Shown here piece by piece: positions 23,696-32,799 of a stretch of DNA of 64,000 nt. Source of the DNA: Asticcacaulis currens (lineage in GTDB: Bacteria; Pseudomonadota; Alphaproteobacteria; Caulobacterales; Caulobacteraceae). Every line of letters begins with the position of its first letter. Position 1 is the first letter of the stretch. Below the pieces are notes generated by a model. That model did not search any database, was not told the origin of the DNA, and worked only from the letters and a program-made list of their open reading frames with translations. The stretch is from the NCBI RefSeq assembly GCF_028550395.1, contig NZ_JAQQKW010000002.1:124001-188000 (forward strand). The letters are read 5' to 3'. Position numbers and translations under genes: made by a program.

Positions 23696-24472
23696 CTATT
23701 TTACCGGCGCCAGTTTCGCGGACTCGATATGCCAGCGGCGTTGAGCCGGGGTGGCCCCGTCGACATCGTTGACGCGGCGAAGCGTGTAGCTCCCCTTAAA
23801 GCGCTGATGCTCTCCGGTCTTCAGCACCGCATCGATGGTGACCGGCACGCTCTGAAACACCGACCCCGCCCCGGCATCGCCCTCGGGCAATTCCCCAATC
23901 GTCACGTTGGTGGACCGGGTCTCCGCAAAGCCCGAGCTGAACCGCGGTAAGGACTGGTTGGGTGGACCGTCCTCGCCCCACTGCGACCAGGCCGTGCCGT
24001 AATCACCTGCATTGATGGCCGAATAATAGAGGCGGACGACCGCCGCAGCCGCCTGCGCACTTTTGGGATCAGGCCGGCAATCGGCGGTTGGGGCGTCCTT
24101 TTCGTCGAAGAGCGCGCAACTGCGCGCAATCTCATCGGAAATCATCGCGCAACTGTTGGCGACATTGCAGGGCGGATGCGTCGCCGGGGATACGTTCCGG
24201 CAGCTCTTCGCAAGACGCTCGGCCGCCTTCGCGCCGATTTCGGTCGAACAGGCCACGGGTCCCGCCGCCTCGGTCGCGGGCAGGGTTTCCAGCGCCGAAC
24301 GCGAAACCGGGGCCGAAGCCGCAACGGGATCGACGATCTCTATGCCGCCCGAGGCCGCGTTGCCGGACTCTGCCCGGGAAGCCGTATCAAGGGCTTCACT
24401 GTCAGGAGCGCCACACGCACTCAAAACGCACATAGCGGCAAGCAGAACGGGGGTCAGGGCTATAGGCTTCAT
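23696..24472 (-). CDS. Lipoprotein with C-terminal NTF2-like region
   Basis: 258 aa. A lipoprotein signal with lipobox LSAC (cysteine at residue 20) is followed by a low-complexity linker to about residue 75, then a cysteine-rich segment (CSTEIG, CRNV, CNVANSCAMI, CALF, CRPDP), and a C-terminal domain beginning AAAVVRLYYSAINAGDYGTAWSQWG that looks NTF2/SnoaL-like. The cysteines suggest disulfides in the periplasm. Probably membrane-anchored. Specific function unknown. Confidence 0.75.
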   Translation of the reverse strand: MKPIALTPVLLAAMCVLSACGAPDSEALDTASRAESGNAASGGIEIVDPVAASAPVSRSALETLPATEAAGPVACSTEIGAKAAERLAKSCRNVSPATHPPCNVANSCAMISDEIARSCALFDEKDAPTADCRPDPKSAQAAAAVVRLYYSAINAGDYGTAWSQWGEDGPPNQSLPRFSSGFAETRSTNVTIGELPEGDAGAGSVFQSVPVTIDAVLKTGEHQRFKGSYTLRRVNDVDGATPAQRRWHIESAKLAPVK

Positions 24473-24551
24473 CGGTCGCTCCTCTCAACGGCTGTGGGCT
24501 TCCTATAGCGCGCATTGCAAATAAGCCATTCCCCTCTGATAGGAGATGGCT

Positions 24552-24956
24552 TTACCCAAACGCCGGCACCTCAGATTGAGACTGCACAGACCATCCGGTG
24601 ATCCGATCCTTGCGAAACGTGCGTTCCTCCTGCCGGTTGAGGCAAACGCCTTCGATATAGGCACCATGGCTGCGCCAGTTGGACACGCGACGCTCGGTGA
24701 CCACCCCGTCGCGATCGGCATAGGTGAAGTTGGCAAACTCACCCTCTTCACCCTCGATCCAACGGGGATCCGTTGCGGCCATATCGCGATCATGCTCATC
24801 GAGCGTGCGCGCAACCTCCGGGTCGGCGCGTTTGTATTTCGAGGGATTGCGCAGGGCCTCGGCAGGCACCTCGCGCCCCTTGATGACGATCAGATAGGTC
24901 AGGGCCACGCCCGCAATAAACCCTGCCAGAAACGCGATCAGTGTCGTTACAGTCAT
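24552..24956 (-). CDS. Membrane-anchored small protein with WYL-like domain
   Basis: 134 aa. One N-terminal membrane helix (LIAFLAGFIAGVALTYLIVI) is followed by a linker and a compact C-terminal domain (ANFTYADRDGVVTERRVSNW...YIEGVCLNRQEERTFRKDRITGW) that resembles WYL-type ligand-binding folds, with the pattern strand-ERRV...CxxR...RTFRxDRI. No DNA-binding helix is present. ATG 24956 overlaps the stop of the upstream phosphatase-like gene as TGATG; a GTG one codon earlier is also possible. Translationally coupled to it. Confidence 0.68.
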   Translation of the reverse strand: MTVTTLIAFLAGFIAGVALTYLIVIKGREVPAEALRNPSKYKRADPEVARTLDEHDRDMAATDPRWIEGEEGEFANFTYADRDGVVTERRVSNWRSHGAYIEGVCLNRQEERTFRKDRITGWSVQSQSEVPAFG

Positions 24957-26011
24957 CACTTGCCTCCCCGAACGAGATCAATGGCGATCGGCCAGTGGTC
25001 AGAGGTGCCGGACCCCTTGCCGGTTTCGGCGTTAAAACGGAAGGCCTTCGGACGCATGACCTGATCGCGATCGTCCCACTGCAGTTGTTCGTTGTCGGTC
25101 AAAACGGTGCGGAAGGTCTTCGGATCAATGGTCCAGTCCTGGCTCGAACCGCTGGCCTTCTGGGTGATGACGTCGAGATAGGACCAGGTCTTTTCGCGAC
25201 CATAGAACTGGCTACCGCTACCGCGGCAGGCATTGTCCAGTTGCGCGGGCAAGACCCAGCCAGTGAAGGCGGCTGCAAGGCCTTTGCGTTCCTCGGGCGC
25301 ACAGTTGAAATTGAAGTCACCGGCTGCGAGGATGACGTGGCTCTGCGGCAGTTTGGCCGCCAGAGTTGCTATCGTCTGGGCCGCGATTTCCCGGCACACG
25401 CGCGGATTGCCGCCGGACGGCAGATGTCCGCCAAAGAGGGTCAGCGTCTTGCCGTCGGGCAGAGCCAGATCGACTTGCAGAAGGTCGCGGGTTGTACCGG
25501 CAGCCCCATCGCGGCTTTTGCAGTCGGACGCTTTTGTCAGATCCACCGGGAAGGACCTAGGCGTAAAGCCACTGGCCAGAGGCAGTTTGGACAGAAGAGC
25601 GACCTTGATCCCACGCTGGTCGGGCTTGGGGGCGGGACGGTTCGGATCGGCATCCAATAGCACCGCCGTCACATAGGCGGCACCGGCGTTATTCAGGGCA
25701 CCTTTAATCGCCTCAAGGCTCGCCTGGCTTTCCACCTCGGTCAGAACGAGGACATCCGGCCCTCGCCCGAAATCAAAGCGCTGGATGACGCGCGCGACGT
25801 TTGCCGCCTTGGCCGACACCCAGGCCGGGGTGTTGATGACCTCGTTGCTCGAGCCATTGGGCATCCGGGGATCGTCTTCGGCGTCAAAGAAGTTCTCGAC
25901 ATTGTAGGTCATGACGGTCAGACGCGACGTGACCTCTTGCGCAGCAGCGCTGCCCGCAATGACAAGGCTCAACAGGCCACTTACCAGCCAGAGGGCAGTT
26001 TTCAGGGTCAT
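24956..26011 (-). CDS. Exported endonuclease/exonuclease/phosphatase family protein
   Basis: 351 aa with a Sec signal peptide (cleavage after AGSAAA). EEP-fold motifs: LTVMTYNVENFFD near the N-terminus, DVLVLTEVES (catalytic Glu), VILAAGDFNFN (Asp/Asn pair) and GTSDHWPIAI (Asp-His). These predict a divalent-metal phosphodiesterase or nuclease acting outside the cytoplasm; substrate cannot be told. Coupled to the small WYL-like membrane protein downstream. Confidence 0.87.
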   Translation of the reverse strand: MTLKTALWLVSGLLSLVIAGSAAAQEVTSRLTVMTYNVENFFDAEDDPRMPNGSSNEVINTPAWVSAKAANVARVIQRFDFGRGPDVLVLTEVESQASLEAIKGALNNAGAAYVTAVLLDADPNRPAPKPDQRGIKVALLSKLPLASGFTPRSFPVDLTKASDCKSRDGAAGTTRDLLQVDLALPDGKTLTLFGGHLPSGGNPRVCREIAAQTIATLAAKLPQSHVILAAGDFNFNCAPEERKGLAAAFTGWVLPAQLDNACRGSGSQFYGREKTWSYLDVITQKASGSSQDWTIDPKTFRTVLTDNEQLQWDDRDQVMRPKAFRFNAETGKGSGTSDHWPIAIDLVRGGK

Positions 26012-26080
26012 GACGGGCTCCTTTGATATTGGCTCATTTATCGACAGGGTTTTGATCCCGTCCAGCGGTTTTGAGGTGCG

Positions 26081-26443
26081 CTAATCCGAAACGGCGGACG
26101 CCTGCGCCGCTTCGAGCGTCGCCATGGCCTCAATAAAGGTCAGGCCCTCACCGGCCTGCGGCAGATGAAACGCAACACCGTCAAAATCGCCACAGACCCA
26201 TTTGTCATCGCGCAGCATGCGCAGGGTCGCGCCATCACGCGAGACGTCCTTTCGATCGACCTCGGTCATGGCCCGCGTCTCCCAGTCAGTAAGCAGCTTT
26301 TCGATGCGGCGCTGCATAGAGGTCAGGGTGCCAAGCGCACAGGCGCGGCCCTTGACAAGGGGTTGCGGCAGGTCTCGTAAGGCGGCGATCATTGCGGCCA
26401 GGCGGTCATGATAGAGGCGCAGGCCTTCGGGGTTGAGGCTCAT
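26081..26443 (-). CDS. Unknown 120 aa protein
   Basis: Small soluble, probably helical protein (MSLNPEGLRLYHDRLAAMIAALRDLP). The C-terminal half holds a compact segment, DDKWVCGDFDGVAFHLPQAGEG. No family recognised and no signal peptide. Lies upstream of the EEP gene on the same strand with a 70-base gap, so it may share its transcript. Divergent from the SRAP gene. Confidence 0.6.
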   Translation of the reverse strand: MSLNPEGLRLYHDRLAAMIAALRDLPQPLVKGRACALGTLTSMQRRIEKLLTDWETRAMTEVDRKDVSRDGATLRMLRDDKWVCGDFDGVAFHLPQAGEGLTFIEAMATLEAAQASAVSD

Positions 26444-26549
26444 ATCAATTCGGATCTGTCAGCGAGAGCGGTGAGGTGCCACGCGGGCAAAGCCCTTGGC
26501 AAGGTGCCGATATTGGGTTTCACTGAACGGCCCACAGGAAGAACGACCG

Positions 26550-27230
26550 ATGTGTAATCTCTACTCAATGACCAGCAATGAAGCGGCCATTCGCGCCCTT
26601 GCCAGGGTCCTCAAATCATCGGTCGGCAATCTGCCTCTGTTCGAATACATCGGTGCCAATGGGTTTGGCCCCATCGTGCGCAACACCGCCGAGGGCCGCG
26701 AACTGGCTATATGCCGGTGGGGGATGCCCTCTCCGCCTTTCACGCTTAAAGGCAAAAACTACGACTCCGGCGTCACCAATATCCGCAATACGGATAAGCC
26801 CTACTGGGCCAAATGGCTAACGGATCCGGCAAACCGTTGCCTTGTGCCGTTTACGTCCTTCTCCGAGCCCGATCAGGTGTCCGGCAGCAATGTCATCCAC
26901 TGGTTCGCCCAAAGCCCTGAGCGCCCCCTGCTCTTCTTTGCCGGGATCTGGACGCCTCAATGGACCTCCGTGCGCAAGGTCAAGGATGGCGAGACGACGG
27001 ATGATCTCTATGCCTTCCTGACCACGACGGCGAATGCCGAAGTCGGCGCGGTTCATGACAAGGCCATGCCCGTTATTCTGACGACGGAAGCCGAGCGCGA
27101 TCTCTGGATGACCGGCTCATGGCGCGAGGTTCAGGCGCTGCAGCGCCCCCTCCCCGATGGCAGCCTGCACGTCGTGGCGACCGGACGGCGCAAGGACGGG
27201 CCGCATTTGGATGAATTGACTATACACTGA
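26550..27230 (+). CDS. SRAP (HMCES/YedK-like) DNA-protein crosslink repair protein
   Basis: SRAP proteins form a thiazolidine crosslink with abasic sites in single-stranded DNA through Cys2. Start at 26550 gives MCNLYSM, putting the catalytic cysteine at position 2 as required; the longer frame from 26496 would bury it. HDKAMPVILTTEAE supplies the conserved histidine. The region around the catalytic Glu (VPFTSFSEPD) is less typical than the usual PaDGFYEW, so this is a divergent subfamily. 226 aa. I found no LexA box in front of it. Confidence 0.86.
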   Translation: MCNLYSMTSNEAAIRALARVLKSSVGNLPLFEYIGANGFGPIVRNTAEGRELAICRWGMPSPPFTLKGKNYDSGVTNIRNTDKPYWAKWLTDPANRCLVPFTSFSEPDQVSGSNVIHWFAQSPERPLLFFAGIWTPQWTSVRKVKDGETTDDLYAFLTTTANAEVGAVHDKAMPVILTTEAERDLWMTGSWREVQALQRPLPDGSLHVVATGRRKDGPHLDELTIH

Positions 27231-27290
27231 TACGCCGAGGCGGTTGGCATCGAAAGATCAGTTTTGTTGGACGAAGGCACGCCCTTAACC

Positions 27291-28208
27291 TCAGGCGGCG
27301 ACCTCAGGGGTCAGGCTCTGGCGAATGCGGGTGGAATCGCGCCCCGGCGGTGCGCCAAACAGTCGGCGGTATTCGCGGCTGAACTGTGAAGGACTTTCAT
27401 AGCCGAGCGCATAGCCGACCTGGGTCACGTCTGCTTCATTCAACAGAAGTCGGCGTCGCGCCTCCTGAAGGCGCAGCGTCTTCTGAAACTGTACCGGCGA
27501 CAGGGCGGTGGCGGCTTTGAAATGACGGTGAAATGTGGCCGGGCTCATGCCGGCCAGCGCCGCCAGAGACGGCACGTTCAGCGGCGCGTCGTAATGGTCG
27601 CGGATATGGGCGATAGTACGCCCGATACGCGACAGGCGTGTATCGGCAAAGCCGATCTGACGCAGATTACGGCCCAGCGGGCTGTTGAGTAGCCGCCAGA
27701 CGATCTCGCGCCGGATCAGCGGGGCCAGAACGGGCCGGTCGCGCGGCCGATCGCACAGAGCCATAAGACGCATCAGAGGATCGATCAGGTCGGCAGGCAG
27801 GCTTTGCACCTCAAGCGCGTCGCAGGCGTTGGGGGCATCGGCGGGGCCGTGCTCGAGCAGCAGATCGGCGACCAGTTCGGAATCTATACTCAAGCTGAAG
27901 GCCAGATAGGGCGCCTCCGGACTGGCGCGGACGATATGGGCGCGCACCGGCACTTCCAGTGAGGCGATCAGGCATTTTCCGGCCTCATACTGATAGAGGC
28001 GCTCACCCAACTGACTGGTCTTCGCACCCTGTACCACCACGCACAGGGACGGGCGATAAACGGCATGAATCGGACCGGACGGGGCTTCGGCGCAGGTCAG
28101 GAACAGCCCGGGAATGGGGCTTTCACGGCCATGCGCCTGCCATTGACGTTGGATATGGGTGGCCAGCGGAGCCAGATCGGCGGACAGGCAAGAAGCGGTT
28201 TGGGTCAT
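27291..28208 (-). CDS. AraC-family transcriptional regulator
   Basis: 305 aa from ATG 28208 ([15 protein letters not shown]); an upstream frame is longer without support. The N-terminal AraC_N-type cupin region ([29 protein letters not shown]) is followed by the C-terminal double helix-turn-helix ([40 protein letters not shown] and [22 protein letters not shown]). Divergently placed 160 bases from an aldo/keto reductase gene, which is the likely target; effector unknown. Confidence 0.92.
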   Translation of the reverse strand: [305 protein letters not shown]

Positions 28209-28370
28209 ACACCTGCTATATATCGCCCGCGCTGTCCCGCGAAGGGGCACGGACGGCGATTGAGAGAATCAGGCAGTTTTAAGCGACAATCAGGAGGTGC
28301 GCGGCGCGGGCCTTGGGCCTAACTATCCCCTGCCGAAGTTTTCTGCCATCCAAAGTCAAGGACATACATC

Positions 28371-29399
28371 ATGCGTTATCGTCGTCTGGGGCCAAGCGGC
28401 CTGCTGGTATCGGAACTGTGTCTGGGGACCATGACCTTTGGCGGGTCAGAGGGGATGTGGGGCCTGATCGGGCAACTGAACCAGTCCGAAGCCGATAGGC
28501 TTATCGCGTCTGCTGTCGAGGCGGGGGTAAATTTCATCGACACGGCCAATGTCTATGCCTTTGGCGAAAGCGAGCGCATCGTGGGACAGGCCATGCGCAA
28601 TCTGGGGCTGAAGCGTGACGACCTCGTCATCGCCACCAAGGTCATGGGCGTGATGGGCGACGGCCCCAATCAGCGTGGGGCGTCACGCGCCCACATCATG
28701 GCGCAGGCCAAGGAGAGCCTGAAACGCCTTCAGATGGACCATATCGACCTCTACCAGATTCACGGGTTCGATCCGCTCACGCCGATCGCCGAAACGCTTG
28801 AGGCGCTCGATACACTCGTGCGGCACGGGCATGTGCGGTATGTCGGGCTGTCCAACTGGGCCGCCTGGCAGATCGTCAAGGCCATTGGGATCGCCGAGGC
28901 GCGCAAGCTGGCCCCCATCCTGTCTCTTCAGGCCTATTACACCCTTGTCGGGCGCGATCTTGAGCGCGACATCGTACCGATGCTCAAATCGGAAGGGCTG
29001 GGCCTGATGGTGTGGAGCCCGCTGGCCGGGGGCTTTCTGTCTGGAAAGTATTCTGGTGAGGTGGCCGATGACGACAGCCGCCGCGCCAAGTTCAACTTCC
29101 CCCCGGTCGATCTCGCTCGCGGCGACGCCGTGATCGCGGTGCTGCGTGAGGTGGCGGCGGCAAAGGGTGTCAGCGTGGCGCAGGTGGCTTTGTCGTGGCT
29201 CCTGCATCAGCCGCACGTGACCAGCGTCATCATCGGAGCCAAACGCCCTGAGCAACTGAGCGACAATCTTAAGGCCGCAGAGGTGACGCTCAGCACCGAA
29301 GACCTTGCCGCGCTGGACGCCGCCTCACGCCTGCCCGCCGAATATCCGGGCTGGATGCTGGAGCGTCAGGGTCAGTACCGCGCGGGCTTTGATGCGTAA
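28371..29399 (+). CDS. Aldo/keto reductase
   Basis: NADPH-dependent oxidoreductase of the AKR superfamily, 342 aa, TIM barrel. Motifs: LGTMTFGG, the catalytic tetrad regions FIDTANVYAFGESE (Asp, Tyr) and VIATKVMG (Lys), IDLYQIHGFDP (His) and the cofactor loop SVIIGAKRPEQLSDNLKA. Closest in outline to the YajO/Tas-like group. Divergent from the AraC regulator that probably controls it. The physiological substrate is not evident. Confidence 0.92.
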   Translation: MRYRRLGPSGLLVSELCLGTMTFGGSEGMWGLIGQLNQSEADRLIASAVEAGVNFIDTANVYAFGESERIVGQAMRNLGLKRDDLVIATKVMGVMGDGPNQRGASRAHIMAQAKESLKRLQMDHIDLYQIHGFDPLTPIAETLEALDTLVRHGHVRYVGLSNWAAWQIVKAIGIAEARKLAPILSLQAYYTLVGRDLERDIVPMLKSEGLGLMVWSPLAGGFLSGKYSGEVADDDSRRAKFNFPPVDLARGDAVIAVLREVAAAKGVSVAQVALSWLLHQPHVTSVIIGAKRPEQLSDNLKAAEVTLSTEDLAALDAASRLPAEYPGWMLERQGQYRAGFDA

Positions 29400-29530
29400 T
29401 AGACTGTGCTGGCATTGCTCCGCCCTTCGATCGGTCTGATCGGATAATATTGCATCCTGATGACCGTTTTCGGTACGGCAGTCACGCGCTAACCGACGTC
29501 TCTATCGAGCCACAAAGAGCGGAAGGCCTG

Positions 29531-29562
29531 TAGCGCTCTCGCCCAGTGAAACGAGAGTGCTA
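29531..29562. repeat. 11-bp hairpin between convergent genes
   Basis: TAGCGCTCTCG (29531-29541) pairs with CGAGAGTGCTA (29552-29562) with one G-U pair around a ten-base loop, in the gap between the aldo/keto reductase and merR ends. No U-tract on either side, so at best a weak bidirectional terminator. Confidence 0.4.
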
Positions 29563-29567
29563 GGGAG

Positions 29568-30002
29568 CTATAGCCCTTCTTTGAGCGGCCGTCGATTCCG
29601 GCGCTTTACCTGACGTTTGCCTGCAACCTCTACCAGTCGCCGAAACGTCGGACATTCCATATGGGAGGGCGCGGGGCAAGCGGCGACATGGCGGATGGTG
29701 TCGCGCAGTGCGGTCAGCTCAATGATCTGACGGTCGATCTCATCGGCCTTCGCGTGAAGCCTGTCACGGGAGATATGCGGTCCACCGCCCTGGCCAAACA
29801 TCCCGCCGATTTCCTCAAGTGAGAATCCGGCCGTCTTCCCCATCGCGATCAGATTCAGTTGCAACAGCACTTCCGGTGAAAACTGCCGGCGCAATCCGTG
29901 GCGGGAGATGGAGGTAATCAGACCGGACTGCTCGTAGTATCGCAAGGCTGACGGCTTAACTCCGGTTCTTTCCGCCACCTCTCCGATATCCAGAAATTTC
30001 AT
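29568..30002 (-). CDS. MerR-family transcriptional regulator
   Basis: 144 aa from ATG 30002 (MKFLDIGEVAERTGVKPSALRYYEQSGLI), with GAGG about 7 bases upstream. The winged helix-turn-helix is followed by a dimerisation coiled coil (about residues 75-115). Cysteines are limited to CPAPSHMEC, so it is not a SoxR iron-sulfur sensor. It diverges from an MFS efflux gene, and the operator between them matches the MerR dyad arrangement, so it likely controls the transporter and itself. Confidence 0.9.
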   Translation of the reverse strand: MKFLDIGEVAERTGVKPSALRYYEQSGLITSISRHGLRRQFSPEVLLQLNLIAMGKTAGFSLEEIGGMFGQGGGPHISRDRLHAKADEIDRQIIELTALRDTIRHVAACPAPSHMECPTFRRLVEVAGKRQVKRRNRRPLKEGL

Positions 30003-30004
30003 GC

Positions 30005-30035
30005 TTGACCTCAACTTGACTTGAAGTGGCAGTTT
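30005..30035 (+). promoter_or_regulatory. MerR-type promoter with 19-bp spacer and operator dyad
   Basis: TTGACC (30005-30010) and CAGTTT (30030-30035) are separated by 19 bases, the long spacer typical of MerR-activated promoters. Within the spacer, 30009-30026 (CCTCAACTTGACTTGAAG) differs at three of 18 positions from the palindromic SoxR-like box. It reads toward the MFS gene and overlaps the merR ribosome-binding site, allowing autoregulation. Confidence 0.65.
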
Positions 30036-30071
30036 GCTCGCGCACCAACATTCAGGCAAGGGATCAAACAG

Positions 30072-31319
30072 ATGGAACGAACACAACCCCGTGCGGTCAG
30101 GAATAGAGAAGCGCCCCTCCAAGTCACGCTGGCTCTGGCGACACTGCTGGCATCCCTCGGAACCAGCATCGCCAACATTGCGCTGCCAACTCTGGCCGAC
30201 GCGTTCTCCGCGCCGTTTTCGCAAGTGCAGGCGGTCGTGGTCGTCTATCTCGTGACATTGACGATCTCGGCGGTGATTGCGGGCCGCCTCGGTGACAGGT
30301 ACGGACTGAAACCCATGCTCGTGACCGGGCTCAGCGTGTTTACGGTCGCCTCGTTACTTTGTGCCGTGGCCCCGAACCTACCGCTGCTTATCGGTGCGCG
30401 AGCGATTCAAGGTGGCGGCGCGGCATTTCTGATGACACTCGCCCTGGCGCTGATGCGCCAGACCGCGAGCGAAGCTCGGGTTGGACGCGCCATGGGTCTG
30501 CTCGGGACGGTTTCGGCGCTCGGGACGGCACTCGGCCCTGCGCTTGGAGGCCTGCTGATACCGGTGATGGGATGGCGGAGCATATTTTGGGTGCAGGTCC
30601 CGCTGGCGCTCTTAGCCTTGGTACTTACGCTCACCACGCTTCCTGCCGATACCGGTAAAAAAATGGCACCATCGATCGGCCTTTGGTCGAGCGTCAACTG
30701 GACCCTGGCCTCCAATCTCCTCACCAACATCGTGGTCGCCGCCGTGATGATGACGACACTGGTGATCGGCCCGTTTTTCCTTGGCATCAGCCTTGGTCTG
30801 ACGCCGACGCAGGTGGGTTTTGTCATGGCGGTAGGTCCCGTGATCTCCATCTTCAGCGGCGTTCCGTCAGGGCGATTGGTGGATGCCTGGGGCAGTGGTC
30901 GCATGCTCCTGGTTAGCCTTGGCTTGTTGGCCATAGGCGCATTACTGCTGGCATTCCTACCAACCGCTATCGGCGTTACGGGTTATGTCCTCTCCCTCAT
31001 AGCGCTGACGCCCGGCTACCAGCTCTTTCAGTCTGCCAACAACACAGCGGCATTGCGCGACGTCACAAATGACTGGCGCGGCATGGTCTCCGGGCTGCTT
31101 GGCCTGTCACGCAATATCGGTCTGATCACGGGGGCATCCTTGATGGGAGCGGTGTTCACGTTCGGCGTGGGAAGCGACCCGTTAGAACACGCGACGGCTT
31201 CGGAGATTGCCTCTGGTATGCAACTCACCTTCCTGCTCGCTGGCGGAATGATGCTTGTGGCATTCGGGATGACGTTTGGGCACCATAATTTCACCAAACG
31301 CCTGCGTTCACCCTCATGA
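30072..31319 (+). CDS. MFS drug-efflux-type transporter
   Basis: 415 aa from ATG 30072, with AAGGG 9 bases upstream; the frame start at 30021 lies inside the promoter and is rejected. Helices and motifs: LASLGTSIANIALPTLADAF (helix 1), VYLVTLTISAVIAGRLGDRYG (motif A), GTVSALGTALGPALGGLLI (motif C of proton antiporters). This points to an H+-coupled efflux pump. Under probable control of the divergent MerR regulator; substrate unknown. Confidence 0.88.
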   Translation: MERTQPRAVRNREAPLQVTLALATLLASLGTSIANIALPTLADAFSAPFSQVQAVVVVYLVTLTISAVIAGRLGDRYGLKPMLVTGLSVFTVASLLCAVAPNLPLLIGARAIQGGGAAFLMTLALALMRQTASEARVGRAMGLLGTVSALGTALGPALGGLLIPVMGWRSIFWVQVPLALLALVLTLTTLPADTGKKMAPSIGLWSSVNWTLASNLLTNIVVAAVMMTTLVIGPFFLGISLGLTPTQVGFVMAVGPVISIFSGVPSGRLVDAWGSGRMLLVSLGLLAIGALLLAFLPTAIGVTGYVLSLIALTPGYQLFQSANNTAALRDVTNDWRGMVSGLLGLSRNIGLITGASLMGAVFTFGVGSDPLEHATASEIASGMQLTFLLAGGMMLVAFGMTFGHHNFTKRLRSPS

Positions 31320-31691
31320 CCTACGAAATTGTCGAATTCCCAATGAGTCTACGCCGACGCATCGATAACGGGTAAGCGCCCAAGGCGGTCATTCGGCCAA
31401 TGCCGAAATATCTCATTACCGGACATTTCGGCCAGCGTGCCGGTCTTTGCCGAAAAGCGGAAATGGCGAACCCGAATTGGCGAAAAATCACTCCTCCAGC
31501 GGTCTAATCCTTTCGTTCAGTATTTCAAGCTGCGCATCCAACATGATCTGGTTCGGATCGTGGCCGGTACGGGGCAATAAGCTCCCAACGGCGACAGCGC
31601 CAAATCAGCGAACGGCCCGACTTCGGCTAAAAGTCGGGCCGCATCCTTTTCAGCAGGTCATGGTTGTTTAATCAGGACTTGAGGCCAAGGG
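31320..31691. other. Intergenic gap with an 11-bp hairpin
   Basis: No supported gene. CGGCCCGACTT (31613-31623) pairs perfectly with AAGTCGGGCCG (31631-31641) around a seven-base loop; the following CATCCTTTTC is a poor U-tract, so terminator status is uncertain. A minus-strand reading near 31490-31570 (HDPNQIMLDAQLEILNERI) looks like the end of a lost coding region but has no start. Confidence 0.4.
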
Positions 31692-32666
31692 CTAGGCTTG
31701 GAAGAAGGCCAGCAGATCGGCATTGATGATATCGGGATGGGTCGTGGCCATACCGTGGGGCAGTCCCGGATAGACCTTGAGCGTACCCTTCTTGACGAGC
31801 TTGATGGCCAGTTGAGCGGAATCGGCGATGGGGACAATCTGGTCGTCATCACCGTGCATGATCAGCACAGGGACGTTGATGGCCTTGAGGTCTTCGGTGA
31901 AATCCGTTTCCGAAAAGGCCTTGATGCAGTCATAGTGGGCCTTGACTCCCCCCATCATGCCCTGACGCCACCAGTTGTCGATCAGGCCCTGGCTGACTTT
32001 GGCGCCGGGACGGTTGAAACCGAAGAACGGACCAGAGGGGATGTCCCTGAAAAACTGCGCGCGATTGGCCACCAGCGCGGCGCGGAAGCCGTCGAATACC
32101 TCCATCGGCAGGCCGCCCGGATTGGCGGGTGTTTTCAGCATGATCGGGGGCACCGCACCGATAAGCACCGCCTTGGCAACCCGGCCGGGTTTGGCACGAG
32201 CGACATAGTGAACGACTTCGCCGCCCCCCGTCGAGTGGCCCACGTGGAAGGCATTTTTCAGATCGAGATACTCCGTCAGGGCAGCGACATCGGCGGCATA
32301 GGTGTCCATCTCGTTGCCAGTGTGGGTCTGAGTCGAACGCCCATGCCCCCGACGATCATGCGCAATGACGCGATAGCCCTTCAGCAGGAAGAACATCATC
32401 TGGGCATCCCAGTCATCGGCGCTAAGGGGCCAGCCGTGATGGAAGACGATCGGCTGAGCGGTCTTGGGTCCCCAGTCCTTGTAATAGATTTGAACCCCGT
32501 CCTTCGTGGTGACAAAGCCGCTTTCGGCGCGATCCAAAGGGGATCGGGCGGGCTGGGTCTTTTTGGGGGCCGCTTCGGCGCTTGCGCCCGCTGTCAGAGC
32601 GGCGGTGGCGACGGTGATACCGGCCGTCAGAGCACTGCGACGGGAGGCGTTGTGGAGAGCGTTCAT
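31692..32666 (-). CDS. Exported alpha/beta hydrolase (non-haem chloroperoxidase type)
   Basis: 324 aa. ATG 32666 is preferred over 32672 because AGAGG is then 7 bases upstream. A twin-arginine-like signal ([22 protein letters not shown]) is followed by the hydrolase core: [13 protein letters not shown] (oxyanion), nucleophile [26 protein letters not shown] (Asp) and [11 protein letters not shown] (His). The pattern fits the cofactor-free haloperoxidase/esterase subgroup. Three TATCGCGATA-like operators precede it, shared with the marR region at 35.6 kb. Confidence 0.88.
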   Translation of the reverse strand: MNALHNASRRSALTAGITVATAALTAGASAEAAPKKTQPARSPLDRAESGFVTTKDGVQIYYKDWGPKTAQPIVFHHGWPLSADDWDAQMMFFLLKGYRVIAHDRRGHGRSTQTHTGNEMDTYAADVAALTEYLDLKNAFHVGHSTGGGEVVHYVARAKPGRVAKAVLIGAVPPIMLKTPANPGGLPMEVFDGFRAALVANRAQFFRDIPSGPFFGFNRPGAKVSQGLIDNWWRQGMMGGVKAHYDCIKAFSETDFTEDLKAINVPVLIMHGDDDQIVPIADSAQLAIKLVKKGTLKVYPGLPHGMATTHPDIINADLLAFFQA

Positions 32667-32701
32667 GGTCATACCTCTGCATTTAAACTTTGCGACATTT
32701 A

Positions 32702-32784
32702 TTATTGCGATAACATTTACACCTCTATATTCTCAGACCGGGCGTGTCCAGTGATTATTTTTCGCGATAATGTTTTTCGCGATA
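32702..32784 (-). promoter_or_regulatory. Three TTATCGCGATAA-like operators before the exported hydrolase
   Basis: TTATTGCGATAA (32702-32713), TTTTCGCGATAA (32759-32770) and a third CGCGATA core at 32778-32784 lie between the SDR stop and the hydrolase start. The same dyad occurs as TATCGCGATA and TTATCGCGATAA between the marR gene and the second exported hydrolase (35.6-35.7 kb). Most likely binding sites of that OhrR-type MarR protein; inference from shared sequence. Confidence 0.68.
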
Positions 32785-32799
32785 TTTTTAACCTCCCCC

